24,250 nucleotides of DNA from a virus, in the IMG/VR virus record IMGVR_UViG_3300031851_001771, positions 1-24,250 of that record; one strand, given 5' to 3'. Each line of letters begins with the position of its first letter. The stretch's first letter is position 1. Shown here piece by piece: positions 1 through 7,262 of this stretch. Under the pieces are notes generated by a model. It saw only the letters and a program-made list of their open reading frames with translations. It ran no database searches and was not told the DNA's origin. The position numbers were made by a program, and so were the translations under genes.

Positions 1-6
1 GTTATT

Positions 7-399
7 ATGGAAAAGATAGCACAGTTACAAGCAGAGCAAGATAGTTCTTTAAAAAGGATAATTGAAATAGAGGGTGTTGAATATGGATTCCATCCGAATT
101 TGGATGATATTACTCTTGGTGAGTATGCCGATTTAGAAACTTTTATAAAAATGGGAATAGAGCAGCACCTACCAGAAGTTATGGCAGTTTTATATAGACC
201 TGTAGTAGAAAAAAAGAATGAGGTTTATACTATTGAAAAGTATGGAGGGGATTTAACTATACGAGCCGAACAGATGAAAAAGATGTCAGCAGAACAGGTA
301 CAAAGTGCTTTAAGGTTTTTTTTTGCTTTCGTGAGCGCATTGTCAGTGATTTCGGAATCATATTTGACCAAGAAGCTGAAGGAAATGAAGACTCAATAG
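7..399 (+). CDS. Tail assembly chaperone, short zero-frame product (gpG-like)
   Basis: This 130-residue protein is read as the short form of a siphovirus tail assembly chaperone, which coats the tape-measure protein while the tail tube polymerises. The N-terminal ~100 residues are acidic and helical in character (for example HPNLDDITLGEYADLETFI). The main support is the arrangement: codons for three consecutive Phe lie on a T9 run at 316-324, and a second open frame (-1) continues without a stop to 587. This is the layout of lambda gpG/gpGT and its relatives. After the T run the zero frame gives a short lysine-rich tail ending at 399. The frame is open to the window edge, so an upstream start cannot be excluded, but the ATG at 7 is plausible. 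The chaperone role is inferred from architecture rather than from a diagnostic domain. Confidence 0.7.
   Translation: MEKIAQLQAEQDSSLKRIIEIEGVEYGFHPNLDDITLGEYADLETFIKMGIEQHLPEVMAVLYRPVVEKKNEVYTIEKYGGDLTIRAEQMKKMSAEQVQSALRFFFAFVSALSVISESYLTKKLKEMKTQ
315..324 (+). promoter_or_regulatory. Probable -1 programmed ribosomal frameshift slippery site (T9)
   Basis: In the zero frame the codons are AGG TTT TTT TTT GCT. The heptamer T TTT TTT at 318-324 fits the X XXY YYZ rule for tandem slippage, and slipping back one base continues with TGC TTT CGT GAG into the long -1 open frame. No convincing pseudoknot or strong stem was identified just downstream by eye. Transcriptional slippage on the T9 run could give the same product. 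Confidence 0.7.
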
Positions 400-587
400 T
401 CAGTGAAAGTGTAGGAGAGAAGTGGGGATGGTTCGGTGTCATGCACCGATTGTGTAATGAACAGATTGTAAACTTAGAAAGGATAACAAACTTAGGGCTT
501 TTAGAATGTTTAACATGGCTCAGTTATGAAACAGATTTGAACGAAAGTCAAAAAATGAAATTAAATGGTAAGCAACAAAACTTATAA
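318..587 (+). CDS. Tail assembly chaperone, -1 frame extension (gpT-like part of a GT fusion)
   Basis: This open frame is one base back from the preceding chaperone frame and runs from the T9 run to TAA at 585-587, adding about 89 codons. It has no good start codon near its beginning and is most simply read as the distal part of a frameshift fusion of about 193 residues. The translated segment looks like a real protein: it contains KWGWFGVMHRLCNEQIV followed by TNLGLLECLTWLSYETDLNE, a Trp-rich pattern I associate with C-terminal parts of chaperones in Bacteroidota phages. It also fills the otherwise empty gap between 399 and 565. The stop overlaps the start of the next gene by 23 bases. A homopolymer sequencing error that joins two real frames is the main alternative. 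Confidence 0.75.
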   Translation, partial: FFCFRERIVSDFGIIFDQEAEGNEDSIVSESVGEKWGWFGVMHRLCNEQIVNLERITNLGLLECLTWLSYETDLNESQKMKLNGKQQNL

Positions 588-1113
588 TAACGTACTCAAT
601 ACTCTTTTGAGAATGGCAGAGTATCATGAACAGATATACTCTACTTCTGTAGGAGACATATTCAGTATAGATTTGGAAAAGGAGACTAAATTTCCATTAA
701 TCCATTTCAATCCAACGTCAGTATCAACAGGAGATACAACGCTTACTTACAACTTTCAGATATTCATTATGGATATGGTAGATGAGAAAGCAAACTGGAC
801 TGAGAATAATGCAGACGCTAACTTTACTAAACTTTACAAAACTTTAAGTAATGAGCAAGATGTGTTTAATGAAACACTACAAATAGCAACTGACTTTATT
901 GGTATGCTTAGACATTCAGAAAGACAATCATTAGAAGGAGTAGATGATATTAATGCACCTATATACTTTACAGATGACCAATTTACAATAGAGCCATTCC
1001 AAGAAAGGTTTGACAATTTATGTTGTGGATGGGTGTTCTCAATTAATGTATTAGTTCTAAATGACTTCCAGACTTGTAAGATACCTGTAGAAAGAAAAGG
1101 AGCTGGGTACTAA
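565..1113 (+). CDS. Probable tail terminator / tail completion protein
   Basis: This 182-residue protein lies between the tail chaperone and the neck-like protein. I recognise its pattern from Bacteroidota phage tail modules: an N-terminal helix (YNNVLNTLLRMAEYHEQI), a central strand pair (FPLIHFNPTSV, then TLTYNFQIFIMDMV), a phrase of the type NEQDVFNETLQIATDFIGML, and a closing segment EPFQERFDNLCCGWVFSI followed by C and P. Length and layout suit tail terminator proteins, which cap the tube at the head-proximal end. No catalytic motif is visible. The ATG at 565 lies inside the -1 extension of the chaperone, so the two are probably translationally coupled. The terminator assignment is an inference from family resemblance and position. 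Confidence 0.5.
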   Translation: MVSNKTYNNVLNTLLRMAEYHEQIYSTSVGDIFSIDLEKETKFPLIHFNPTSVSTGDTTLTYNFQIFIMDMVDEKANWTENNADANFTKLYKTLSNEQDVFNETLQIATDFIGMLRHSERQSLEGVDDINAPIYFTDDQFTIEPFQERFDNLCCGWVFSINVLVLNDFQTCKIPVERKGAGY

Positions 1114-1178
1114 TGGAATTTAAAGTAGGTAAATATAAAATAATAATAGGATTTTTCAAAATAACAATTAAATTATAA
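1113..1178 (+). CDS. Possible 21-residue peptide (uncertain)
   Basis: An ATG overlaps the stop of the preceding gene as TAATG, the junction style used throughout this window. It opens a 21-codon frame rich in Lys and Ile (starts MEFKVGKYKI) that ends four bases before the next gene. There is no recognisable domain. The junction is the only support, so this may be non-coding leader. Confidence 0.2.
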   Translation: MEFKVGKYKIIIGFFKITIKL

Positions 1179-1181
1179 AAA

Positions 1182-1634
1182 ATGGCAGATTTAACAACAA
1201 CAATCACCGACTCGGTTTTATTAAATAATTCGGTTAGGGGGTCTACTAATGTAGTAACTACTTCAGGAATAAATGATGTATTTGAAAGGATAGTAACTTG
1301 CGCACATTCTCAAACTACAACAATAGCAGTATTTGGAGCGAGTCCTCACACATCAGCAGGAGCAATTGATGTAGACAGAACAAAATATATTCGTGTAACC
1401 AACTTGGATTTAAGTGCAGAAATTGAGTTAGCAGTAGTAACAACTAACACTAATTATCAGATAACAATTAGAGGAGGTTGTTCTCATCTTTTATATCAAG
1501 GTGGTGCAATTGCTTTAGGTGAAGCTGATACAAGTCCTTCTTTTGGAACAATGGAAGACGTAACATCTTTACAAGTAAGACCAGTAGGTGCTTCTTACAA
1601 TCCAAGAGTAGAAGTATTTGTAGGACTTGAGTAA
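1182..1634 (+). CDS. Small structural protein of unknown role (beta-rich)
   Basis: This 150-residue protein is rich in Thr, Val and Gly with alternating hydrophobic residues, so it is probably all-beta. It begins MADLTTTITDSVLLNNSVRG and carries segments such as TTTIAVFGASPHTSAGAIDV and KYIRVTNLDLSAEIELAVV. The style is that of virion structural proteins in Bacteroidota phages, and the neighbours are all tail or neck genes. It could be a minor tail-tube or decoration component; I cannot name the family. It follows an A-rich leader (TTATAAAAA) without a Shine-Dalgarno sequence. It shares its stop (TAATG) with the start of the next gene, which suggests coupled translation and matched output. 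Confidence 0.55.
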   Translation: MADLTTTITDSVLLNNSVRGSTNVVTTSGINDVFERIVTCAHSQTTTIAVFGASPHTSAGAIDVDRTKYIRVTNLDLSAEIELAVVTTNTNYQITIRGGCSHLLYQGGAIALGEADTSPSFGTMEDVTSLQVRPVGASYNPRVEVFVGLE

Positions 1635-2173
1635 TGGATACAGCTAATATAGAAAGGTACTTAAAAAGCTTCGGTCAGAACGTAGTAGAAGATTCTAAGA
1701 AACTGTTGTGGTCAGAAAAGGGGAATACCGCTTTAGGCAAATCAATTAGGTTTAAAGTTGAAAAAACAGCAGATGGCTTTAGCACCAAATTCTATATGGA
1801 TGATTATGGAACTTTTTTAGATGAAGGAGTTTCAGGAAACAAAAAGCCACAATCTTTTACAGACTATAAAGGAAAGACTAGAAAAAGCTCTTACAGTTAT
1901 ACAACCAAAGGTCCTCCTATTGACATACTTTCTAAATGGATAAAAAAGAAAGGAATAAAAGGACATGGAGTTAAAAAAGGAAGGTCTAAGAATACTGGTC
2001 AATTTGTTTCAGGGTTAGCTTATTTAATAAGCAAAAAAATAAAAAGAGATGGAATAAAAAGTCTTAGCTTCTTTCAAAAACCTTTAGGTTTATGGTACGA
2101 TAGATTGCAAGATGATTTTTTAAAAATATTTAAACAAGACATACAAAGCTATTTAACAACATTTACAAAATAA
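1634..2173 (+). CDS. HK97-gp10-like neck / tail completion protein
   Basis: This is a strongly basic 179-residue protein. Its layout resembles HK97 gp10-type proteins that join head and tail: an N-terminal helix (NIERYLKSFGQNVVEDSKKLL), a beta hairpin ending in the phrase YMDDYGTFLDEGVSG, a Lys-rich loop with KGPPIDILSKWIKKKGI, and a C-terminal helix (AYLISKKIKRDGIKSLSFFQKPL). In this family, a phrase for 'edge, then G' followed by a W-containing helix and a late 'I..dGi...ff.kp' motif is usual, and those landmarks are all seen here. The ATG overlaps the previous stop as TAATG. The next gene starts two bases after this stop. The neck role follows from family knowledge; the assignment is by eye. 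Confidence 0.6.
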   Translation: MDTANIERYLKSFGQNVVEDSKKLLWSEKGNTALGKSIRFKVEKTADGFSTKFYMDDYGTFLDEGVSGNKKPQSFTDYKGKTRKSSYSYTTKGPPIDILSKWIKKKGIKGHGVKKGRSKNTGQFVSGLAYLISKKIKRDGIKSLSFFQKPLGLWYDRLQDDFLKIFKQDIQSYLTTFTK

Positions 2174-2174
2174 T

Positions 2175-3668
2175 ATGCCAACATATACCACAACAATAGA
2201 ACAAGCTCTACCTTTTGCATTTACACCTGTTCAGCAAGATTTGATTATAATAGTCGGAAATAGTTTGGCAGTAGCTAATGAAACAGGAGTTAAATTCTGT
2301 TTAAAAGTAAGTTTAATTGATACAACTGTTATTGGTAATTTTAAAACTACACCAAACAATGAAGGGTATGGGGTGTTTGATGTAAGCAGTATAGTAACAA
2401 ACTATGTATCGGCAGATAATGAAGCAGTAGGGAAGTCTCAATATAAAGAATATGGAGCTAAAGGGTTAGACAGATTTCCTTTACATATTATAGACAAATA
2501 CAGCCTACAAACAAAAGCTTTAAGACAGATTCAGTTTGACGCTTACACTGAATATACAGACTCAGATGGTGTTGTTGTACAAACAAATAGTGCTTTCGGA
2601 GGTTTCCATAATTTCTTTAATGGGTATGTAAAAGAAACAGATAAACTATCATTTTCTTCAAGCCTTACAAATTTTGGAACTGGTGCTGCTGTTAATGGTG
2701 GATTTGGTTATGATACAGAAGCCTTTAAATTAAAATTAAATTACGACCCTCCACACAAGTTTTTAAGTAATTCTCCATCTATACAATGGGCTACTCGTAA
2801 TGACTATGGAACTATGGCATTTTTTCCAAAGTGGCAGGGTGATGCGTTTACATCTACACTTGGACTACAAAATCACGTTCACGCTTATAGAGTAATAACT
2901 TATACTGGATTAAATGCAACAGGTAGTCAGCTTAGCGTTATTGATATTGACAGAACTTATCTTAATGGAGCATATGATGGAAATTCAAGCTTCACTGATT
3001 TTTTAGACATAGAAAAAGAATTGTTAATTTATTTTGGAGCATTTCCTGCAAACTTATATAGTGCGTCATCTACTTTTGCAAGTGATTTAGATACGAAAAG
3101 TAGAATGCAGTCTTATACTGTACATTTAATAGATGAGTCAGGAGAGCCGCTTACTCTAACAGAAATTAAAATTATTAATATTTTATGTCCTACTTTAAAA
3201 GGTTATGAACCTATCCGCCTTGCATGGCTAAACCAATGGGGAACTTGGGATTACTTTACGTTTAATCAAAAGTCTACAAAAACTATTTCAACAAAAGGTA
3301 GCACATATAATCAATTAGGAGGGGATTGGAATAAGAGAACTTTTTATCCTAAAGGATATAAGGGTGGAAAAAAGTCGTTTAGAGTAAATGCTACTGAAAA
3401 GATAAAAATGAATACTGATTTTATTACTGAAGAGCATTCAGAATGGTTTGAAGAACTAATAAATAGTCCTGAAGTTTACATTATTAAGGGATGGGAATCA
3501 CCACGTCATATAACGAATACTAATACTTTTGATTCTCTTAATACTTATGCAACACCCGTAAGACTTACAACTACGAGCTTTACAAAAAAGACAGTTGCAA
3601 ATGACAAACTAATTCAATATACATTTGAAGTAGAAAAAAGTAAGACACTTAATACTCAGTCAATATAA
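2175..3668 (+). CDS. Tail tip protein, probably distal-tail/baseplate component
   Basis: This 497-residue protein is of a type I recognise as conserved in Bacteroidota siphophages, directly upstream of the large tail hub. Landmarks are an N-terminal beta region, a central Gly/Ser-rich stretch, and a conserved-looking C-terminal third: RLAWLNQWGTWDYFTFNQKS, a TISTKGSTYNQLGG stretch, and KIKMNTDFITEEHSEWFEEL followed by INSPEVYII. No enzymatic motif is seen. The position before the 905-residue protein suggests a distal tail (Dit-like) role, forming the ring that closes the tube and carries receptor-binding proteins. It overlaps the next gene as TAATG. Whether it is Dit-like in fold is an inference. 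Confidence 0.55.
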   Translation: MPTYTTTIEQALPFAFTPVQQDLIIIVGNSLAVANETGVKFCLKVSLIDTTVIGNFKTTPNNEGYGVFDVSSIVTNYVSADNEAVGKSQYKEYGAKGLDRFPLHIIDKYSLQTKALRQIQFDAYTEYTDSDGVVVQTNSAFGGFHNFFNGYVKETDKLSFSSSLTNFGTGAAVNGGFGYDTEAFKLKLNYDPPHKFLSNSPSIQWATRNDYGTMAFFPKWQGDAFTSTLGLQNHVHAYRVITYTGLNATGSQLSVIDIDRTYLNGAYDGNSSFTDFLDIEKELLIYFGAFPANLYSASSTFASDLDTKSRMQSYTVHLIDESGEPLTLTEIKIINILCPTLKGYEPIRLAWLNQWGTWDYFTFNQKSTKTISTKGSTYNQLGGDWNKRTFYPKGYKGGKKSFRVNATEKIKMNTDFITEEHSEWFEELINSPEVYIIKGWESPRHITNTNTFDSLNTYATPVRLTTTSFTKKTVANDKLIQYTFEVEKSKTLNTQSI

Positions 3669-6385
3669 TGTCAGTCCAATTAGTAGTATATCCACAATGG
3701 TATGAGGGGATTCCAAGTGGTGGAAGTGGTGGTGGCGAATTGTTATCCAATCCAACTGATTTTTCAGCAGCAGGAACAGGTACTTTGTTTTCAGTAGCAG
3801 GACTGCCAGGAACAGTAATGGCTGCTAATAATGCAACTATGACTACTAATACTTGGTATGGGTTTTATAGTTCAATAGGAGCGGTAGCAACAGGACCAAA
3901 TATTGTTTTCTTGCAATATCCTCAATCTGGTATATATCAAAAAATTGGAAATCTTACAACTGGTGCTGTATATGATGTAACAATAACTTTTGGAACTGTT
4001 TTAGCACAACCTGTAAGAATAGATATTTATAATGGAGGTACTTTTGTTAGTCAAGTAGCTACTGTTGCTTCAGGAGCAAGTAATGAGGGAATAGTGCAAT
4101 TTACAGCACCAAGCGCATCAGAAACAATATTAGTTATTTCAACACTAGGGCAAACATCAGCTTCTTCTGATGCTTATATTATAGCCACTTCAGTTAAATT
4201 GGCTTCAAACGGTCCTTCTGTAGGTATTAATCATATTGGGGAAGGCTCTGTTATTGTTGATTTATATGAAGATGAAGATATACCTTTGACTTTAAGTGTT
4301 GATAATTTTAAGAATGCTGCTGAAAGTGTACAATCATACTCTAAGGCTTTTAACTTGCCAGGAACAAAAAGGAATAATCAGATATTTGACAATATGTTTG
4401 AGATTACACGTAATGTAGATGCAAATTCAATCCACTTTAATCCTTTAATTAAAACGAGAACAACATTAAAACAAGACGGAATTTTATTATTTGAAGGTTA
4501 TCTGAGAATGTTAGATATATCAGAAAAGGATGGAGAAGTTAGCTACAATGTAAACTTGTATTCAGAAGTAGTTGCTTTAGTTGATGCTTTAAAGGGTAGG
4601 ACATTATCCGATTTAGGTTTTAGAGAATTAGAGCATGATTACAATAAAACGAATATATTAAATAGTTGGAACGACATAGGAACAGGTATATCTTATCCAA
4701 TGCCAAACGCTTCAGGTTTTAGAAATGATAATACCACTATGAAATATCCTTTTGTAGACTGGAATCATCAGATGGTTGTTTCAGATGGAACTTACGTTAC
4801 AGCAGGGAATCCTGAATTAACTAAATTAGAACAAGCATTTAGACCTTTTATAAATGTTAAATATTTAGTAGACAGAATTTTTAATGCTCCTTTAACACCA
4901 TTCACATATACATCTAGTTTCTTTGATTTAAGTTTGTTTGAAAACTTATACATGGATTTTAATTGGGGTGCAGAACCTGATGGAGCTTCAACTAATAGGG
5001 TTGGAGACTTATATCAGAGAAGTGATGCTACTCAATTTTGGATGACTCAATCTTGGCAACTTATAAATTTACCTACAACTCAAAGTGGAGATAACAGTTT
5101 ATGGAGTACAAATAAATTTGTTTCAGATGTAAATAATTTAGAAGTTTCAGGCTCTTTTTATTTACGCTTATACAACACAAGTGGATTCCAAACAAGAAGT
5201 GTAAGCATGAAATTTGTAAAGTATAATGCACAAGGAGTAGCTGTTGAAACTTTTGGCTCTGTAAATGATGATTTGAGTCCTACAGGAAGTTTGCCTGATA
5301 TGCAAGGTACGTTTTCCACAACATTAAATACAGGAGAATATATTGCTCTAGCAGGTAAACAAGATTCAAGTGCGGGTGATGTAAGAATATCTAACTCAAC
5401 TTTTAGTTATATAAATGTAACTTATAATAACAATGCGGCACAAGCCGATACTCTTTTAGAAACAGCTAGAGGGGATATAAACCAATGGGATTTCTTAAAA
5501 GGTTTAATGAATATGTTTAATTTAGTAACACTTCCAGACCCTGAAAATATTAATAATGTTATTATAGAAACCTATGAAGAAATATTTGTAACTCAGCCAC
5601 TTAGTGTATTCGGACCTGGAGGTACGACCTTGAAAGAAAGAGGAATATTTTATGATTGGACAGATAAGGTTGATGGTTCTACTATGAAGCTAGAGCCATT
5701 ATTAGATACAAAAGCAAAGGTTGTTTTTAAGTTTGTAGAAGATGATGATGATTACACTTTTAATGTTTATAAAAAAGGAACAGAAGGTCATTTGTACGGA
5801 AGTAGTGTTTGGTTTGAAGAAGATTTAACTCTTTTAAGTGGTGAAGATGAAGTAGTAGCAGAACCTTTTGCCGCTACAGTTATAAAGCCTTTAATGAGTC
5901 AGTATCCTGACTTAATAGTACCATCTATTTATGCTATGAATGATGATGGAGAAACAGAAGGATTTGAAAATGCTCCAAGAATTATGTTTAACAATGGAGT
6001 AAAAGATTCAGGAACTACTTATTATATCCCCACACAAAACGGAGTTGCTGGTGCGACTGAAACTGATTACTTACAATTTAGCCACTTTACTAATACACCT
6101 CCAGGAGCTACTAATATTGATATTAACTTTGGAACTTGTCAATTACTTCCAAATTATACACCTATCTCATCTGATTTATTTACTCTATTTTGGCTACCTT
6201 ATTTTGCAGAACTTTATAATCCAAACACTAGGTCAGTAACTTTGAAGGTTGATTTAAGTCCTAGTGATATTAATACATTCAAATTCAATTATAAGGTTAT
6301 GATAAAAAATAGAACTTTTAGAGTTAATCAGATAAACTACAAGCCAAATGATTTTGCAACTGTTGAATTAATACTACTACCATAA
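3668..6385 (+). CDS. Large tail tip / tail hub protein with N-terminal carbohydrate-binding-like module
   Basis: This 905-residue tail protein begins with a short peptide and a flexible GGSGGGE linker (residues ~18-24). A Ser/Thr/Gly/Val-rich segment follows (roughly 25-180) whose alternating pattern and phrases such as VYDVTITFG and QPVRIDIYNGG resemble a beta-sandwich of the carbohydrate-binding kind. From about residue 190 the tail-hub portion starts: SVIVDLYEDEDIPLTLSVDN, then KNAAESVQSYSKAFNLPGTK. This is a pattern common in Bacteroidota phage tail tips. A later stretch (around 600-630) reads ARGDINQWDFLKGLMNMFNL. The C-terminus is beta-rich. It is coupled by TAATG on both sides. I infer that it forms the tail-tip hub and carries a sugar-binding domain for adsorption; no lytic motif was seen. 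Confidence 0.6.
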   Translation: MSVQLVVYPQWYEGIPSGGSGGGELLSNPTDFSAAGTGTLFSVAGLPGTVMAANNATMTTNTWYGFYSSIGAVATGPNIVFLQYPQSGIYQKIGNLTTGAVYDVTITFGTVLAQPVRIDIYNGGTFVSQVATVASGASNEGIVQFTAPSASETILVISTLGQTSASSDAYIIATSVKLASNGPSVGINHIGEGSVIVDLYEDEDIPLTLSVDNFKNAAESVQSYSKAFNLPGTKRNNQIFDNMFEITRNVDANSIHFNPLIKTRTTLKQDGILLFEGYLRMLDISEKDGEVSYNVNLYSEVVALVDALKGRTLSDLGFRELEHDYNKTNILNSWNDIGTGISYPMPNASGFRNDNTTMKYPFVDWNHQMVVSDGTYVTAGNPELTKLEQAFRPFINVKYLVDRIFNAPLTPFTYTSSFFDLSLFENLYMDFNWGAEPDGASTNRVGDLYQRSDATQFWMTQSWQLINLPTTQSGDNSLWSTNKFVSDVNNLEVSGSFYLRLYNTSGFQTRSVSMKFVKYNAQGVAVETFGSVNDDLSPTGSLPDMQGTFSTTLNTGEYIALAGKQDSSAGDVRISNSTFSYINVTYNNNAAQADTLLETARGDINQWDFLKGLMNMFNLVTLPDPENINNVIIETYEEIFVTQPLSVFGPGGTTLKERGIFYDWTDKVDGSTMKLEPLLDTKAKVVFKFVEDDDDYTFNVYKKGTEGHLYGSSVWFEEDLTLLSGEDEVVAEPFAATVIKPLMSQYPDLIVPSIYAMNDDGETEGFENAPRIMFNNGVKDSGTTYYIPTQNGVAGATETDYLQFSHFTNTPPGATNIDINFGTCQLLPNYTPISSDLFTLFWLPYFAELYNPNTRSVTLKVDLSPSDINTFKFNYKVMIKNRTFRVNQINYKPNDFATVELILLP

Positions 6386-7251
6386 TGTCAGCAAAATACC
6401 CTCCAACTGAGCCAAACTTTATTTCAGGATTTAACGTGAAACCAGGACCTGTGAATAATTTAGGACTTGTAACTTTTGTAGATAGAGATGGAGATGAAAT
6501 ATCTCCAAACCAAAGACAATGTAGAGCTTATGGTTATACTTATGATAATGCTACAAATACTTGTAGAGCATTTCAACCAAGTCAAGCATTACAAACGAGT
6601 TTAAGAACTGAAGACAATACAGTAAATGGTCAAGGAAATACAATAGGTATAGGAACTACTAATAGTTATGTAATGGGAGCAAAGAATACCATTATTGGAA
6701 ACTCAAGAAATAACATAGTAGTAGGAAACAATAATACCATTGCAGAGTATGTAGATAATGCTAACGTCTATGGCACTTTAGGTGAAGCTACAGCCATTAA
6801 CTCAATAGTCTTAGGGGGTAATGCTGCTGGAGATAATTTAGGCGAAAGACAGACAATGACTTTTATGTATGGCTGTCAAACAACTGATGGAAGTACAGTT
6901 GATGCTTTTCTAAACAATACAACAGATAGCTATTTTGTAGTGCCTACAGATACAGCTATTTATTTTCAATCTGAAACTTTAGCAGTAAGAGTAGGAGGTA
7001 CAGCAGCAGGAGCTGTTGGTGATTTTAAGTCTTGGGTTGAAAGAGGTGTAGTTATAAATAAATCAGGAACATTAAGTATTCAAAGGTCAAGAACATCACC
7101 TGCAAGTTCTGGAACAACTACAAGTTGGAGTCCTATAAATTCAGTTTCAGGAACAAACTTCTTACAAACAGTAAAAGGAAAAGCAGACATGACATTAGAA
7201 TGGGCTTCAACAATTAGAATGACACAAATAAAAACAGGAGTAGCACTTTAA
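6385..7251 (+). CDS. Tail fibre-like protein with Asn-rich beta-helix-like repeats
   Basis: This 288-residue protein has two Cys in a short N-terminal loop (RQCRAYGYTYDNATNTCRAF, residues ~43-62). From about residue 76 to 125 it carries repeats of the style N-x-I-x-G (GNTIGIG, KNTIIGNS, NNIVVGNN, ANVYG, then NSIVLGGN). Such repeats are typical of trimeric adhesin heads and beta-helical phage fibres. The C-terminal ~80 residues contain Ser/Thr-rich beta segments ending near WASTIRMTQI. Position between tail tip and tape measure, and the repeat style, suggest a trimeric fibre or tip protein. No peptidase-type chaperone domain is visible at the C-terminus. It starts at the TAATG overlap with the hub gene. 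Confidence 0.55.
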   Translation: MSAKYPPTEPNFISGFNVKPGPVNNLGLVTFVDRDGDEISPNQRQCRAYGYTYDNATNTCRAFQPSQALQTSLRTEDNTVNGQGNTIGIGTTNSYVMGAKNTIIGNSRNNIVVGNNNTIAEYVDNANVYGTLGEATAINSIVLGGNAAGDNLGERQTMTFMYGCQTTDGSTVDAFLNNTTDSYFVVPTDTAIYFQSETLAVRVGGTAAGAVGDFKSWVERGVVINKSGTLSIQRSRTSPASSGTTTSWSPINSVSGTNFLQTVKGKADMTLEWASTIRMTQIKTGVAL

Positions 7252-7262
7252 AAAATAAAGAT

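Noticed and set aside
6045-6239. 64-codon plus-strand frame inside the tail hub gene
   Set aside because: It is a Leu/Ile-rich shadow frame in an AT-rich gene, with no sign of independent initiation. Similar plus-strand shadows at 13032-13217 and 15408-15617 were rejected for the same reason.
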